A stretch of DNA of 64,000 nt from the NCBI GenBank assembly GCA_025200525.1, contig CM045762.1, forward strand, positions 125,555,752-125,619,751. The letters run 5' to 3'. The position numbers were made by a program, and so were the translations under genes. Position 1 is the first letter of the stretch, and the number at the start of each line of letters is the position of its first letter. Shown piece after piece: positions 49,244-61,123 of the stretch. A model generated the notes under the pieces. The model was not told the DNA's origin, ran no database searches, and saw only the letters and a program-made list of their open reading frames with translations. The DNA comes from Camellia lanceoleosa (taxonomy: Eukaryota; Streptophyta; Magnoliopsida; Ericales; Theaceae).

Positions 49244-50240
49244 TTGAAAAACTTGATTAATCAAGAGGATGAGAGGTTTGCTAAACCTTGTGCTGATAAA
49301 GTCATTGTTATTAACATGGGTACTAAGAAGGATCCGCGTCTGGTCCAGATCTGGTCCATGTTGTCTTCAGAGGAGCACGAGCGCTTAGTCGCTTTGTTAA
49401 AAGATTTCAAAGATTTTTTTGAGTGGTCCTACAAAGACATGCCTGGAATCAATCCTGAGATTGTACAGCATCAGATCCCTCTTAACCCCGAGGTTGGACC
49501 CGTCAAGTAAAAGTTGCGTAGAGTCCGTCCGGATTGGGCGTTGAAAATCAAGGAAGAGGTCACCAAGCAGATTGAGGCAAGTTTCTTATTAGTATCTAAG
49601 TATCCGACTTGGTTGGACAATATCGTCCTAGTGCCGAAAAAGGATGGTAGAATCTGGGTTTGTGTGGACTTCAGGGATTTGAATAGAGCTAGTTCGAAGA
49701 ACGACTTTCCTCTGCCACATATTGATGAGTTAGTGGACTTCACCGCGGGCCATGCATTGCTATCCTTTATGGATGGGTTTTTCAGGTACAACCAGATTTT
49801 GATAGTGCCTGGGGACAGAGATAAAACTACATTTATTATGCCGTGGGGAACCTACTGCTACCGGGTTATGCTGTTTAGGCTAAAGAATGTTGGGGCTACC
49901 TATCAGAAGACTGCGACCACTATTCTGCATGATAGGATCCACAAAGAGGTCGAGGTGTATGTGGATGACGTGATTATCAAGTCCAAGGAAAAAGAGGGCC
50001 ACTACATCGCCTTAGAGAAATTCTTTCAACAGATCAGAGAATGCAGGTTGAGGTTGAATCCGCAGAAATGCACCTTCGGTGTGACAGCAGGTAAAATGCT
50101 GGGCTTTTTTTATCACATAGAGGGGCATCGATGTAGATCCTTCCAAAATCAAGGTCATCCTAGATATGTCACCACCAAGGACTGAAAAGGAAGTGTGAGG
50201 CTTTCTGGGTAAAGTGCAATTCATAAGACGGTTTATTTTC
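49244..50240 (+). pseudogene. Reverse transcriptase of element X
   Basis: This is the polymerase domain that copies the element's RNA. Motifs in order: VLVPKKDGRIWVCVDFRDLN (about 49628-49687), FMDGFFRYNQI carrying the first catalytic Asp, MPWGTYCYRVMLFRLKN with GATYQ, and VYVDDVIIKS with the YVDD catalytic pair (about 49957-49986). Then LRLNPQKCTFGV leads into the thumb. TAA at 49508-49510 interrupts the frame before VRPDWALKI. A frameshift near 50120 moves the thumb (DVDPSKIK-type, then VRGFLGKVQFIRRF) into another frame. The catalytic residues are intact, so the breaks rather than the active site disable it. Confidence 0.92.
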
Positions 50241-50770
50241 AAATTAACCTTGACTTGTAAACTATTATTTGGTCTCCTGAAGAAGGGGAAGAAATTCTGA
50301 TGGGATGATCGATGTCAATTTTCCTTTGAGCAAGTCAAACAATACCTCCAGAATCCCCCTGTGTTGTCGTCGCCCCTTTGATTTTGTATTTGTTAGTAAC
50401 AGACACGACTATGGGATACATGCTTGTTCAAGAATCTGAAGACAAGGCGGAGAAAGCCATCTACTACTTGAGCAAGAAAATGCTGGATTATGAGACCCGC
50501 TATACTCCATTGGAGAAAGCTTGCCTAGACTTGGTATGGGCTACCAAGAAGTTGAGGCACTATTTGTTAGCCCACTCTGTAATCCTGGTTTCGAGATTAG
50601 ATCCCATCAAATATATCTTTGAGAAACCAGTGCTTATGGGTAGGCTAGCTCGTTGGTTGCTTCTCATCTCCGAATTTGATCTCAAATACGTCACCCACAA
50701 GTTAGTCAAGGGAAGAGTTGTAGCGGAGTTCCTGGCAGATCACCCGATAGAGGAGGATAAGGCGATGGAA
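50241..50770 (+). pseudogene. First RNase H (gypsy type) of element X
   Basis: This domain removes the RNA strand during reverse transcription. The frame from 50378 has VTDTTMGYMLVQ with the first Asp, YTPLEKACLDLVWATKKLRHY with the Glu, and RLARWLLLISEFDLKYV, a segment conserved after the gypsy RNase H. It ends with AEFLADHP, the tether to the next domain. The 5' part (50241-50377) is frameshifted and has stops (for example TGA 50301-50303). It lies directly between RT and a second RNase H. Confidence 0.88.
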
Positions 50771-51374
50771 TACTTGTTCCCAAATGAAGCCATTCTGCAA
50801 GTTGAGGAGGAGACTTGGACGATGTACTTTGACAGAGCGTCCAATCAGTATGTTTATGGAATAGGTGTGTTGCTGATAGCACCCAACGACTCCCATATAC
50901 CTTTAACCTTCAAACTCCAATTCAAGGTGTCTAATAACGGAGCAGAATATAAAGCATGTATTACTGGTTTAGAAGTTGCCTTGGAACAAGGGGCAAAAAT
51001 ATTGGATGTTATTGGGGACTCGAACTTTAGTTGTTTCTTAAGCAAATGGAGACTGGAAAGTCAAAGAAGAAAAGATGAAGGTTTATCACCAGACCCTGGA
51101 TGTTCTGATTCCTAGGTTTGAAAAGCTGACTTTCACACATTTATTAAGAGAGAACAACAAGTTTATTGATGCTTTAGCAACTATATCTTCTATGGTAGAC
51201 ATTCCACTTGGAGTCCGGATGCATCCGATTATCATTGAGCAAAAATACACACCGGCTTATGAAACTATCGCCATAATAGATAAAGTGCAGAACAAAAACC
51301 TTTGGTACTATGATATTTGGAACTTCTTGGAAAATGATATTTATCCACCAAGGGAAAATGCCAAGGACAAATGA
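50771..51374 (+). pseudogene. Second, archaeal-type RNase H of element X
   Basis: A second RNase H after the gypsy one is the known hallmark of the plant Tat lineage. It shows MYFDRASNQYVYGIGVLL (catalytic Asp codon 50831-50833), then NNGAEYKACITGLEVALEQG with the catalytic Glu, and VIGDSN with the next Asp. A frameshift near 51030 follows. The last part is in another frame: KVYHQTLDVLIPRFEKLTF, then FIDALATISSM with the final Asp region. All four acidic positions are present although split by the frameshift. After it, 51200-51374 continues into the integrase tether. Confidence 0.88.
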
Positions 51375-52535
51375 GGAATATGGCGAATAGTTGTCCAACT
51401 TATTATCTACGGAGGTAAACTGTATAAAAAGGGATGCACAAGTTGTGTGTCGAAGAAGAGGAATCAAAGCGTCTGATGGAGGCCATCCATGGAGGAGAGT
51501 GCGGAAGACACATGAACAGAGTGATGTTAACCCGGAAGATTCTCAAGCAAGGTTACTACTGGTCCACCATGGAGGAGGATTGCATTGGTTTTGTTCAGTG
51601 ATGCCACAAATGCCAAATTCATGCCAATCGCATGAATATCCCACCGTTAAAGCTATACAACATGACTTTGCCATAGCTTTTCTCAGTTTGGGGAATCGAT
51701 GTCATCAGTGCAATCACACCAAAAGGGTCGAATAGGCATGAATACATCTTGGTGTCAATTGATTACTTTACAAAGTGGGTGGAAGCTCAGTCCTATATAG
51801 TGTTGAAAGCATCGCATGTTGCCAAGTTCATCAAAAACAATATCATTTGTCGATATGGAGTCCCAAACGAGATCATATCAGATAATGGCTCCCACTTCAA
51901 GAAAGAGGTAATAGACTTGTTAGAGAAATACAAAGTGGCTTTCCATAAGTCATCTACATATAGGCCGCAAACCAATGGAGCCGTTGAAGCCGCCAACAAG
52001 AATGTCAAGAACATCTTGCATAAGATGGTTGAAACCTACAGGGACTGTCCAAATAAATTGCCATTCGCACTCTGGGGTTATAGAACTTCAATTCGGATGT
52101 CTACAGGGGCAACTCCTTATTCTCTCGTCTACGAGATGGAAGCTGTTTTGGCAATTGAAATAGAAGTCCCGTCGCAGCAAGTTATGGCTAAGTGTCAGAT
52201 AGTAGAAGTGGACTGCCAATAGAGCAGATTTGAGGAGTTGATGTTCTTTGATGAGAGAAGGTTGAAAGCATTGTATCATGTTCAGGGCTACCAGCGCAAA
52301 ATTGCTAGGGCTTTTAACAAGAAAGTTAAGTCCCGAAATCTCAAAGAAGGAAATATGGTGCTGAAAGATAACCAAGCTCTCATTCATGACCCTAGGGGCA
52401 AGTTTAGACCCAATTGGACTGGTCTTTATATTATCAAAGCTACCTGGTTGGGTGGAGCTATTATTCTCATGGCCTTAGATGGCCTGGAATTTTCATAACC
52501 GATCAACATGGACAAGTTGAAGAAATACTATCCCT
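51375..52535 (+). pseudogene. Integrase of element X
   Basis: The integrase joins element DNA to the host. The N-terminal zinc-binding part (51391-51735) is scattered over frames; the fragment CHKC can be read near 51604-51615. The catalytic core is open at 51749-52222: VSIDYFTKWVEA with the first Asp at 51761, ISDNGSHF with the second Asp at 51881, and NGAVEAANKN with the Glu at 51986. By my count 34 residues separate the last two. TAG at 52219 precedes the C-terminal part (52238-52498: RRLKALYHVQGYQRKIARAF, then GKFRPNWTGLYIIKA). The protein would end at TGA 52536-52538 after MDKLKKYYP. A stop at 52496-52498 also occurs. Confidence 0.9.
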
Positions 52536-53550
52536 GAGAGGTTCGCTAGGCCGAAAACCTGGCAGGGTCACCTAAGCAAAAGTTAGAGCATGAAAAATTA
52601 GAAATAAATAAAAATTAAGCTCGCAAGGTTGAAAACCCTAAAGGGCGACTTTGGCAAAAGTTACAGTGCAAAAGGAGAGAGTTAATACTCAAGTGAACCT
52701 GAACCGAACTACGTAAGGCCTGATTCCCATCTTTGGGATACTTAGACAACTTCTTCCTGAAGTTCGATCGTAATCATCTCCAACTCAACTGTCCTGTCCA
52801 TGTGTTTGATCAGGTCATCTTTGTTTGTCCATTATCTGAGAGTTCGGTTATGATCTTTATTCTGGGAAGAAGAGTTGGTTACAATGCAGAGCAATGGTAT
52901 TCAATCAGGGCGCAGTTTATGATCTTTTGATACGGGGTTGTACATCTTGAGTATTGATTTCATATGTGTCAAGTGGTGATCCTTTTCGAAAATGGTTTTG
53001 AAAAATTCTAATAAAAGTTGATTTTGTTCAAGATTTTACCTTTTACAACTTAGACCATTTTTGGACCAAAAGAAAAAAAATTAATGCTCACAACTTTAAT
53101 TTCATTGATTTCAACATAAAAGCTCCCTAACTCTCTGATACAAATCAAAGTTGCTTTTATTAAATCGAAAAAACTTGAAAAGAAAGGTCAAAGTAATAAA
53201 CTAGGGGCATAGGTGAGTCAGGTACTCCTGCGCTCTCTGCTCGTGCTTGTGGAAGCTTCTGAAGCCAAAGTGGACCCAGTTTGTGCCTCATCCTCGAGCT
53301 AAGCTAAACACTCGCCAGAAAGGGCATAACTGAAACTAAGTGTAGGGGGAAGAAGCTCTTTCATTCTCTAAGCAGCGAGATACCTAGCCAAGTGTAAACC
53401 ACGAATGGGGGCTAAAACTGGGTACTCTACCCCTCATCTGGGCGGGTCTGATCATGCCCAAACTCCCATTTGAACCGAAAGGAAAAGTAGAACACGTAAC
53501 TATATGCTAGGCTATTAAGCCATGCTGCAACTCATCTCGGTCAAATTAAG
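52536..53550 (+). other. Start of the X 3' region
   Basis: It begins with the block AGGCCGAAAACCTGGCAGGG, which matches the nested element after its terminal integrase codons. It has no plus-strand gene. The part 53180-53400 matches, in reverse complement, the antisense open frame found in each nested copy at 18099-18296, 29055-29255 and 39967-40167. Confidence 0.65.
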
Positions 53551-54560
53551 TCAGGGGCAACGCCAAGCTATGTCAGCAACAGACCTGTTGCACATCCAAT
53601 CGCACCACCATCCCTCGTTGGAGAAATCCACTAGTCGGTGGCGAAATAAATAGCCTCGAGTTGAGTACTTAGGGCAAGAGTCCATTACCTTCAACTTATC
53701 CATAAACCACACCTGGGAAGGGATGAAAGAAAAGAGATATTAAAGAATATAGAGATGTATATTGAAAGAAAAGTGAGAAGAGGGCTTTGAGAGAAAAATA
53801 GAGCATGAGTGCTGAGTGATGTGAGAAACACATATGGGAAAGGGTGGGAAACAATACCTGAAGAAGTAGTGGACTCCTAGCAAATCTGGTAGTCTCTCGC
53901 CAATGAAAGGCATCTAAGCCCATCAAAGTCTCGGCCAGTGCCAAACCAATACAACTTTTGCCTTCTTTCAAACCTTGGGCCACTTCGATCAACCGGATAC
54001 TGGATCCAACGAAACTAGGGGCAAGAAGGAAGTGTGCAAGCATACATAAGCAGAGGGCATGTTGCCAAAAACCTCACCAGAGAAGGTCGCCTCTGTCACC
54101 GATATCGGAGAATCGATGAATCACGCTGGGTATGTCTAGCTCTCCGTTGTTGGCTACAGATCGAGCCTCGTATAGAATGAGCTTACACATCTGTCCCAAA
54201 GCTTAGGCGTGGCCAAAATGGGATTGAGCCATGATTTCCTCATCGCGCCAGGATTCCATTAGTGCCTGAAATTCTTCAATTGTTGAGCATATTTCTTGTC
54301 CCCCTAAAGCGAAAGAGGTGTATAATTGGGTCCTAACATCAGGCTGCGGCATGGAGGAACAAAACACAAAGTGGCATATGATTCAATAGAAAAAGTGCAT
54401 TTATGTCGAAACCCTAGAAATTTACCTTTTTCGTGCCGTCAAAAGTAGCTATCCAATCCCTGAGTTTTCTGGCAAAAAAATGGCTCCATTTATGGAAGAA
54501 ATTGCAACCGAAATGAATTTCTAGAAAAGAAATCACGAAGCTAAACCTTTTGTAGAAGAT
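53551..54560 (-). pseudogene. Antisense multi-exon gene of element X, plant mobile domain-like
   Basis: Four exons can be read on the minus strand with consensus splice sites. Exon a lies at about 54426-54560 (WSHFFARKLRDWIATFDG, donor GTAAAT). Exon b is 54078-54343 (TQLYTSFALG, then TIEEFQALMES, donor GTGAGG). Exon c is 53858-54014 (SSIRLIEVAQGL, IGLALAETLMGLDAF and SPLLLQ, donor GTATTG). Exon d is 53551-53712 (VWFMDKLKV, ending at TGA 53551-53553). Introns of 82, 63 and 145 bp fit plant genes. The pattern resembles the plant mobile domain (PMD, aminotransferase-like) family, which some retrotransposons carry on the antisense strand. Exon b has an in-frame TAA (HFGHA then stop), so it is probably dead. 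The function of such retrotransposon genes is not settled. Confidence 0.6.
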
Positions 54561-55151
54561 AAGGCTGTAAGTGGAAGTCAACTGTCAAAAATTTGGAGGT
54601 TATTTACACTGGCCACCTCTTATGGCCGGTAGGCCACCTTCTTTGGCCTGCAAGCTCTATCTCTGGCTAGCAGTCTTTCTTTCTAGTCTGTCGCCCAGCT
54701 GTGTGCTGCGCAGTGTTGGAAACTTGTGTTTCGATCTTAATCTTTGTGTTTTGAGGTCTTGTTTTGAGTCTTTTTAGTTTTAGCAAGTTTTTTTTATTTG
54801 TATTTGATTTGTTTTTGCTTTGTTTATCTAGTTGTATTTTGCATTTTGGTTGTTGGTTGGCTCATTACCCGATTAAAAACGTCGTGCCAATACAAGTGTT
54901 CAGTTTTCATTTGCAAATTCTATTCCATTTCCATTTCATGCAAATGGGGGTGCACGTGATGCAAAAATAACAACACTTTTCATAAAAATTGTGAGGTTTT
55001 ATTCCAATCATGGTTTTTTACAAAAGAGGAGTATAAGTTTCAAAGCTAAATAAAACCTATATGAAGCTATACATGTGCTAATACTATCAAAAAGAAACTA
55101 TGCAAAAAAGTTTTTAAAAAAATAAATAAATGAAAATCAGTGCCAGTCGCC
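54561..55151 (+). other. Distal X 3' region without a gene
   Basis: The part 54690-54860 matches nested 17630-17720 in reverse complement (GTTTTGAGTC block). From about 54900 onward no match to other parts of the window was seen. The end of X is not marked by an LTR. The stretch 55000-55150 is AT-rich and may be the 3' flank of the minus-strand gene ending at 55152. Confidence 0.5.
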
Positions 55152-55696
55152 TCAAGCCCGAGAGGCCCTCTTCATTCTTTTCCTCAGAGGGGAAGACTCA
55201 GGGGCACTATCTCTATCAGCACCGCTATCCGAAACAGACTCTAAACCAGAGCTGGTGTCGTCTCTGCTCTCTATCCCAGAGTCCTTGTCAATATCACCTC
55301 GAAGCCTGCCGTATCGTCACCTCCGCTCTCGGCCCCCGAGCCAGTATCATTGTCTCCACTTTCGGATGACTCAGAATGCCGACCCACTACCTCCTCGGAG
55401 TCCCTGGTCTCAGCATCGTTGTCGCTCAAGATGGGCTCTGAAGGACTACTATGGCCTCGAGTGCCCCTATCTCTGCCTTGACCGCGATTCACATCTCAAC
55501 CACAAGCAAAAGCATGTCTCTTTCTCCTCCCTGCTATTAAAAGAGATGATGCCGGTGCCGGTGCTGCTGCTGCCGTTGGCGCCATCAGTACAGATGAAAT
55601 CTGAAAAGACAGTTGTCAACATATCAGCTACGGTGTGTGTATCAGATACAAGTGGTATGCAGAAACCAAATACAGTATGAGTACAATGTATGGATG

Positions 55697-55701
55697 CAAT
55701 G
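55697..55701. repeat. Target site duplication of element Y, left copy (CAATG)
   Basis: CAATG precedes the LTR start TGTAATAACCCG and recurs at 63379-63383 after the other LTR. Confidence 0.92.
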
Positions 55702-56024
55702 TGTAATAACCCGACCCTCGAACATGTTTTCTGGTATGCTTTTAGTTCCTTACTCTGTACATTTATGTGCTTACTATGAAATTCCATGTGAAATTAAGTT
55801 AAATTGAGTGAATCTTATGATTATATATTCATACCTGTCTAATAAGAGGAATATCTGTTCTAATTGTGATGTTTGGATCAGGAATTGGAAACCTTAGAAG
55901 CTTAATAATCTGAAATTGATTATATATTTGAGATCAGCATCATTTTTAGGTCATAATATGACTTTCTGTGAAATTTTGATTTGGAATGATTAAACTGATT
56001 AAATTTTGTCTTATGCAACACATA

Positions 56025-56046
56025 GATATATATATATATATATATC
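56025..56046. repeat. TA dinucleotide microsatellite
   Basis: About ten TA units occur in the Y 5' LTR. The 3' LTR has an interrupted version near 61446-61467. Confidence 0.85.
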
Positions 56047-56649
56047 CTTCTAACCCTTGATTTAGAAAAGGCTAAGGCATAAGATATTTCCAGAGAGAGG
56101 GTTAGAGAGGACAAGAGAGTTAGAGAGGAAGAGGAGAAATTAACAAAGAAGAAAATTGGACACTTGAAGGGAATTTGAGAGATTTAAGCTCAAAGTAAGT
56201 TTATTCATCTTCTACAATTCTTCTCTTGAATTTGAATAAGATTGGTTCACATTTATGTAACCTAGGGTTTGCAATTGTGGTCATGTGTTTGATAAGTGTT
56301 TAATTGGAAGTTATTATTTCCATTTGGTTGTGTTGGGAACTCATTTGAGTTATGTGAAGAAATTGTATCCTACTCCTTTGTTATGACATGTTGAAACTCA
56401 TCCATATGTTTAGATGGCTATATATATATGAGTATGTATATGTGATTGGAACCAAGAAGTATGGTTAGGAATTCAAGTGATTAACTTGTGTTGTGAATCT
56501 AAAGCTTTTAAGGATTAAGTTGAGTTTGTGAAATATGTTATGGTGATAATATATCCTAAGACTTACATTATTGCACCTATTTTCTCACTCTTTCATATGT
56601 TGGCTTGATTGAAATAGTGCCTTGGTTCGGACTGCAAAACAGGGCAGAA

Positions 56650-56795
56650 TCGCCGCACGTGCGAGGGTCATGGCCACACGTGTAGGAGCACTGCCGCATG
56701 TGCGGAAAACAGGGGACTTAGGGTCGGAAGCTACTGGAAAAAAGGCACGTGCAGGACCTCACAGCCGTACGTGTGGGAACCACTGTGCGGCCTAT
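56650..56795. repeat. CACGTG-type motif cluster in the Y 5' LTR
   Basis: Variants of CCGCACGTGCGG (a 12-bp palindrome) occur about five times in 145 bp. The counterpart in the 3' LTR, 62070-62262, has more copies and includes the perfect 12-bp palindrome. Confidence 0.7.
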
Positions 56796-57155
56796 GCTGG
56801 AAAATTCTGTTTGCTCTGTTTTACCTGTTTAACTCTCTAGTGTTATTAAAATTTGTATTTGATGCCTCTTCAATGGTTGTAAATTCGTTTGAAGCAAAGT
56901 GAATCAGATATTGTTTAATCGGGAAATGAACTAATTTCTGAACTGGGCGTGTATGTAGGGCATGCACTAGAAGGGACTACCGCTTCACCATAGCACTATG
57001 AGTAATAGTACTACAGTTGTACATTTGCTTATTGTTAATAATTATTATTATTAACGCTCTGTTATTCGCAAGTTGGTTATGCTAACATTTATAAACAATT
57101 GCAAAATTTGTGTACGTTTGTACAACTTTAGAAGTATTCTACATTGTTGATATCT

Positions 57156-57290
57156 GGGCCAGAGGCCGATCTGTAAAATCTGTGGGGCTAAGGCCAATCT
57201 GTAAAATCTATTAAGCCTAAAGTCATTCTGTATGTTACTGGGCTTGAAGCCACTCTGTATAATGACTGGGCCCAAGGTCATTCTGGAAAT
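57156..57290. repeat. 28-bp minisatellite, five units (Y 5' LTR)
   Basis: Units follow GGGCCAGAGGCCGATCTGTA with a variable tail and lengths of 27-29 bp. The 3' LTR has seven units at 62620-62813. Confidence 0.85.
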
Positions 57291-57860
57291 AGTTACAGAA
57301 TAAGATTAATCATATGTTCTCTGAACCTATATACATTATAATTCAAGCTAATCATTGAATTGTTTAAATACTATTGTTCACTGAGCCTTGCTCACTCTGT
57401 GTTATGTCTGCTTCTGTAGGTAATCAACCTGGAGGTTAGTCTTAACCCATGATGCTTGTTTCTCTTTTGTCAACCTCAGTGCGTCCAGGCACTTAGATGA
57501 AGCCCGTTCATTTTTGTGGAGTTTTGCTAAGCATTTGGCTTTGTGCTCTAATTGTCTACCCAAGGTTAAAATGTATATAACCCTCTTTAACCGATACTTT
57601 TGTTATACGCCCAGTTATGGGGCCGGGCCTATATATAAATATAAAAGTACATAACTGCTTCTCATATGTATGTTCACGGTATGGTTGTTTGTCTAACACA
57701 ATGCTTGTGATCCTGGCATGTTAGTGATAGCTCAATGGAGACTGTTTTGCTCGATAAATGCTTCCGTTCAAGCCCCATATGTTATACAAACCGAATTTTA
57801 TGTCCGTTTCTGAGTAGGTCATGCCCAAACTTTTAGGGGCAAGTTGGGAGCGTGACAAGT

Positions 57861-57872
57861 GGTATCAGAGCA
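57861..57872 (+). other. Primer binding site of element Y (initiator tRNA-Met type)
   Basis: TGGTATCAGAGC lies two bases after the 5' LTR. This is the standard plant initiator-methionine primer site. Confidence 0.93.
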
Positions 57873-60800
57873 CGAGTTACTATCTCACACATGAATCCAT
57901 TGAGCCTTAGGATGTCTAGAAAAGACTTAGGCATCATGCATATTATTCTGAATACATACGAAAAGGTTGATGGCAACGTTAAATGTAATCTGCTAACGCT
58001 AATGATTATGATCCATGTATATTGTATATTCCTTGTCTATATTGTAATTGATTGATATGCAGAACATGGTGAGCATAAAAATGGAAGATTCGGAGGATTC
58101 TACCTCCGCACGGTTAGACAAAATGAAAAGGAAAATTTTACGACGTATTTGGAATGAATTGCGAAAAAATAAATAATTATGAGAACCGTTGCCTTTGGTT
58201 ATCTTAAATAGATTGGTGGACAATGCAAGACATGCAGATGGGATTAAATCAACAAAGTTTCACTGTGGAAGTGTAGTGAGAGTTCGAGCTGAACGGTAAG
58301 ACAATTTATATGCAGATGGTTAGGTGGAATGTGTGTTATCGGTTGTTATATTTGGATTGATAGTTACCTATGGGAAACGATGACAACATGATTGTGCTCC
58401 CTAGCATCTGTTTGGATGGATTGATTATACTCTAAATGTTGAATAGTCCTAAGATCTAGTGACTAAATAAAATGATATATGTGATGTTTTAACTAGTATA
58501 ATATAGCCACGTCTCTCTCGCTATAGCAATGTTTAGATTTTTGATTTTGAGAAGTCGCTGTGCTTAGATATTTTGATAAGATGTGTTTTGCATAACAGTT
58601 TAAATTGTATTGAGTATGACCGACTGTGATAAGAAATTATGCATAAAGAGACCCCTCTTAGAATTGTGTAAGGGGTTAATTGATGGTGATTTTGTTTCCT
58701 ACTAATTGTGTTTCCTACTGATTGTTTGAATGATGGATGAGGGAATGACTTACACATTAGCTATACTTGGGAGTTGATTATTGACCTTGAAACGATATAT
58801 AACTAATATGATTTCGTGAACCGAGAGAATTATTGGTGACTCCTGATGGTGAACCGAGGGAATTATTGATGGTGTCTAATGAGTATTGTTTATGCGTAAT
58901 CGGGACTTGTTTATGGGAATCTGTAATCATAACTGTGTCTGCTTATAGTTAAGGAATCTGTAATCTGTAATCTGTAATCTGTAATCTGTTTTGTTTATGT
59001 GTAATCTGTAATCTATAATCGGGATTTCTTATAAGAAATGGTTGAACAACATGAAGGACCTCACCCATATTACGAGCCTGCTCATATGAAACTCGTAAAA
59101 AGATGGGTAATTATTGACTAATTTGGAATCGAAACTAAATGATTGGCAATCTGATAATTTACCGCAAGAATTAAATCTCGCCTTTGTATAGTAATGACTT
59201 AAGATTGAAAAATCATTTCTGTGACATATTTCTGTGTAAGTATGCAAATGTTAGATATTGCAAATTGTCAAATTGATCCCTATTGCCTATTTTGAGGCTA
59301 TAATGTGAACTGTTCTGTATGACATTGTGAATTTTGGGAGAAACAAATGGACATGGGAATATTCTATATTGATGATGGATTAATGATATGTACTGGGCAT
59401 TTACCTCTTATTGCAGGCTTATACAGATTTGTACAATACTCACTACGTGGTTGTGAATTGATGTACTATCATATTGAACTAACCTTGCCAAGAATTACTA
59501 ACTTTGATATTAGTTGGTCAAATTATCCTTTTGCTATTTCATTGCATATTTTGTTTTGACATTATGGAATCTAGATGGATATGACTACTATGATTGCTGT
59601 ATATTTAATGGGATTTATGACTCTATGAACGGACCTAGTAGAACCTACGTACGAGGAGTAACTGGATACTCTGCCTATGTTAAATGACTAGCCGCATGAC
59701 TGGTCTATGATTTCTGTATGGCTATTTGTTGACCCACTGTACTTCTAAATTGTGGATACGGAACAATGTGATTGATCTTGTGCCCTACAGTTAGAAAAGA
59801 AAGAATTATCTGAACAATATAACACTAGAAAAAAAAAAAAGGGAAATCAAAGTGCTTTTACCGTAACAAGAGGAAATACTTAATAAGGGAGAATGTGGTA
59901 CCTTACTGTTTTGACTGATTAACTAAATATGATTTTGAACTTGATTTCTGACTTTATCTTTGAATGACTCCCTTTGCTCGAAACGATGGTTGTTATATTT
60001 GCATCCATTGCCAGATTTGAACTTATGACGATATGACTAAGTGCCTATAATGGTATGTCTGTATGAATTTGCAAAACTGTATGGTACTTGCTGTATACTT
60101 GTTTTGATATTATCGTAACTATTGAGTCGGAGCATGGTTCTCTTTATGTTATTGTACTTAGAAGTAATGCTATGAGGAGTTAACGATGTTTACTGGGATT
60201 CTTCTCCCTATCGCTCTGACCTTGTTAAGAACTATTACATATGATTCTAAACCAACATGATGGTATGACTTTGATATGCTTTCGGAAATAGTGGAATACT
60301 AGGAATAAATTGTGAAGCTAGTGGCTACATACCTAAGCGACTGATTTCTGACTGCTAGAATGAAGTATATCTTGTTAATTAGACAGAACCTTGCTTGGTA
60401 GGCTCCGATGCCTGAATTAATCATGCATAATTAGATTTGAATCTAACCATGTAATTGATTTCCTTTGGAAACTATATATAACCTTAGTTGACAATTCATT
60501 TATGAGTGACTTGCAATATGTGATTTACCCAAAGAACTACTTAACTACGCAAAGTTTGAACGTGCATCTTCTAATGAGAATTGCATATGAACTATGAATA
60601 CTAGATTGGTCTAACTATGAACATAGTTGAGAATATCTTTATTATGATAGAAAGTGACCTATGCTATGGAAATATATAAATTGTGTGCTTAAGGGGATGA
60701 TTTCTACTGTGTTTCTGTATTTGCAATTGATACTGTGGAATTTGTTGACAGGAAGAAATTGTGATTATAAACCCCGCCTACTGAGGATTTGATGTCTTGA

Positions 60801-61110
60801 ATGTCCTATAATGGACTCCAATAGCCTTATCTTGTTTGACACATATTTCTATGAAATAGATATATGGTGTTTTTTTTTTTTTTAATCTGCATGCCTAACG
60901 TGGATCATCAAAATGAATAATAGGACAGAACTATGGATTGCTTTATATGTTGATAACTGTTGAAAAACTATGATAAATATCAGATTGACCTGTGAATTGT
61001 TCAAACTGAGGAAGGATTTGGATATCTATAACGGAATTGAACAATGGTATAAGACTGAAAATTCTAATCTTGTTACATGGTAAAACAAGTTTGAGGGACC
61101 AAACTTATTT
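57873..61110 (+). other. Internal region of element Y, non-coding
   Basis: This is AT-rich DNA with no retroviral domain in any frame. A short frame at about 58062-58175 (MVSIKMEDSEDS, then a Lys/Arg-rich end) might be a degenerate gag start, but I cannot support it. A 7-bp repeat lies at 58955-58989. Nothing else is recognised. Confidence 0.7.
58955..58989. repeat. AATCTGT microsatellite, five units
   Basis: Five perfect 7-bp units occur in the Y internal region. Confidence 0.9.
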
Positions 61111-61123
61111 AAGGGGGGGAGAG
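61111..61123 (+). other. Polypurine tract of element Y
   Basis: AAGGGGGGGAGAG directly precedes the 3' LTR start TGTAATAACC. Confidence 0.88.

Larger units (their letters stand above)
2725..55100 (+). mobile_element. Element X: decayed Tat/Ogre-like Ty3/gypsy retrotransposon, host of the nested insertions
   Basis: The parts are collinear on the plus strand: LTR end, primer site, gag, protease, RT, RNase H, second RNase H, integrase and a long 3' region. The reading frame continues across both insertions once one copy of each target duplication is removed. Removing the solo LTR (4,333 bp) and the trimer (36,879 bp) leaves about 11 kb. The dual RNase H and the primer site place it in the plant Tat/Ogre lineage. 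No 3' LTR was found. The right limit is approximate: homology to the 3' region of the nested element can be followed to about 54.9 kb. X carries several stops and frameshifts and cannot be autonomous now. Confidence 0.8.
55702..57858 (+). repeat. 5' LTR of element Y (2,157 bp)
   Basis: It starts TGTAATAACCCGACC and ends GGAGCGTGACA. It contains a TA dinucleotide run (about 56025-56046), a cluster of CACGTG-type motifs (56650-56790) and five diverged 28-bp repeats (57156-57290). Confidence 0.92.

Noticed and set aside
59029..59247. Small open frames inside element Y
   Set aside because: They are short, AT-rich and without domain similarity. Y shows no coding conservation.
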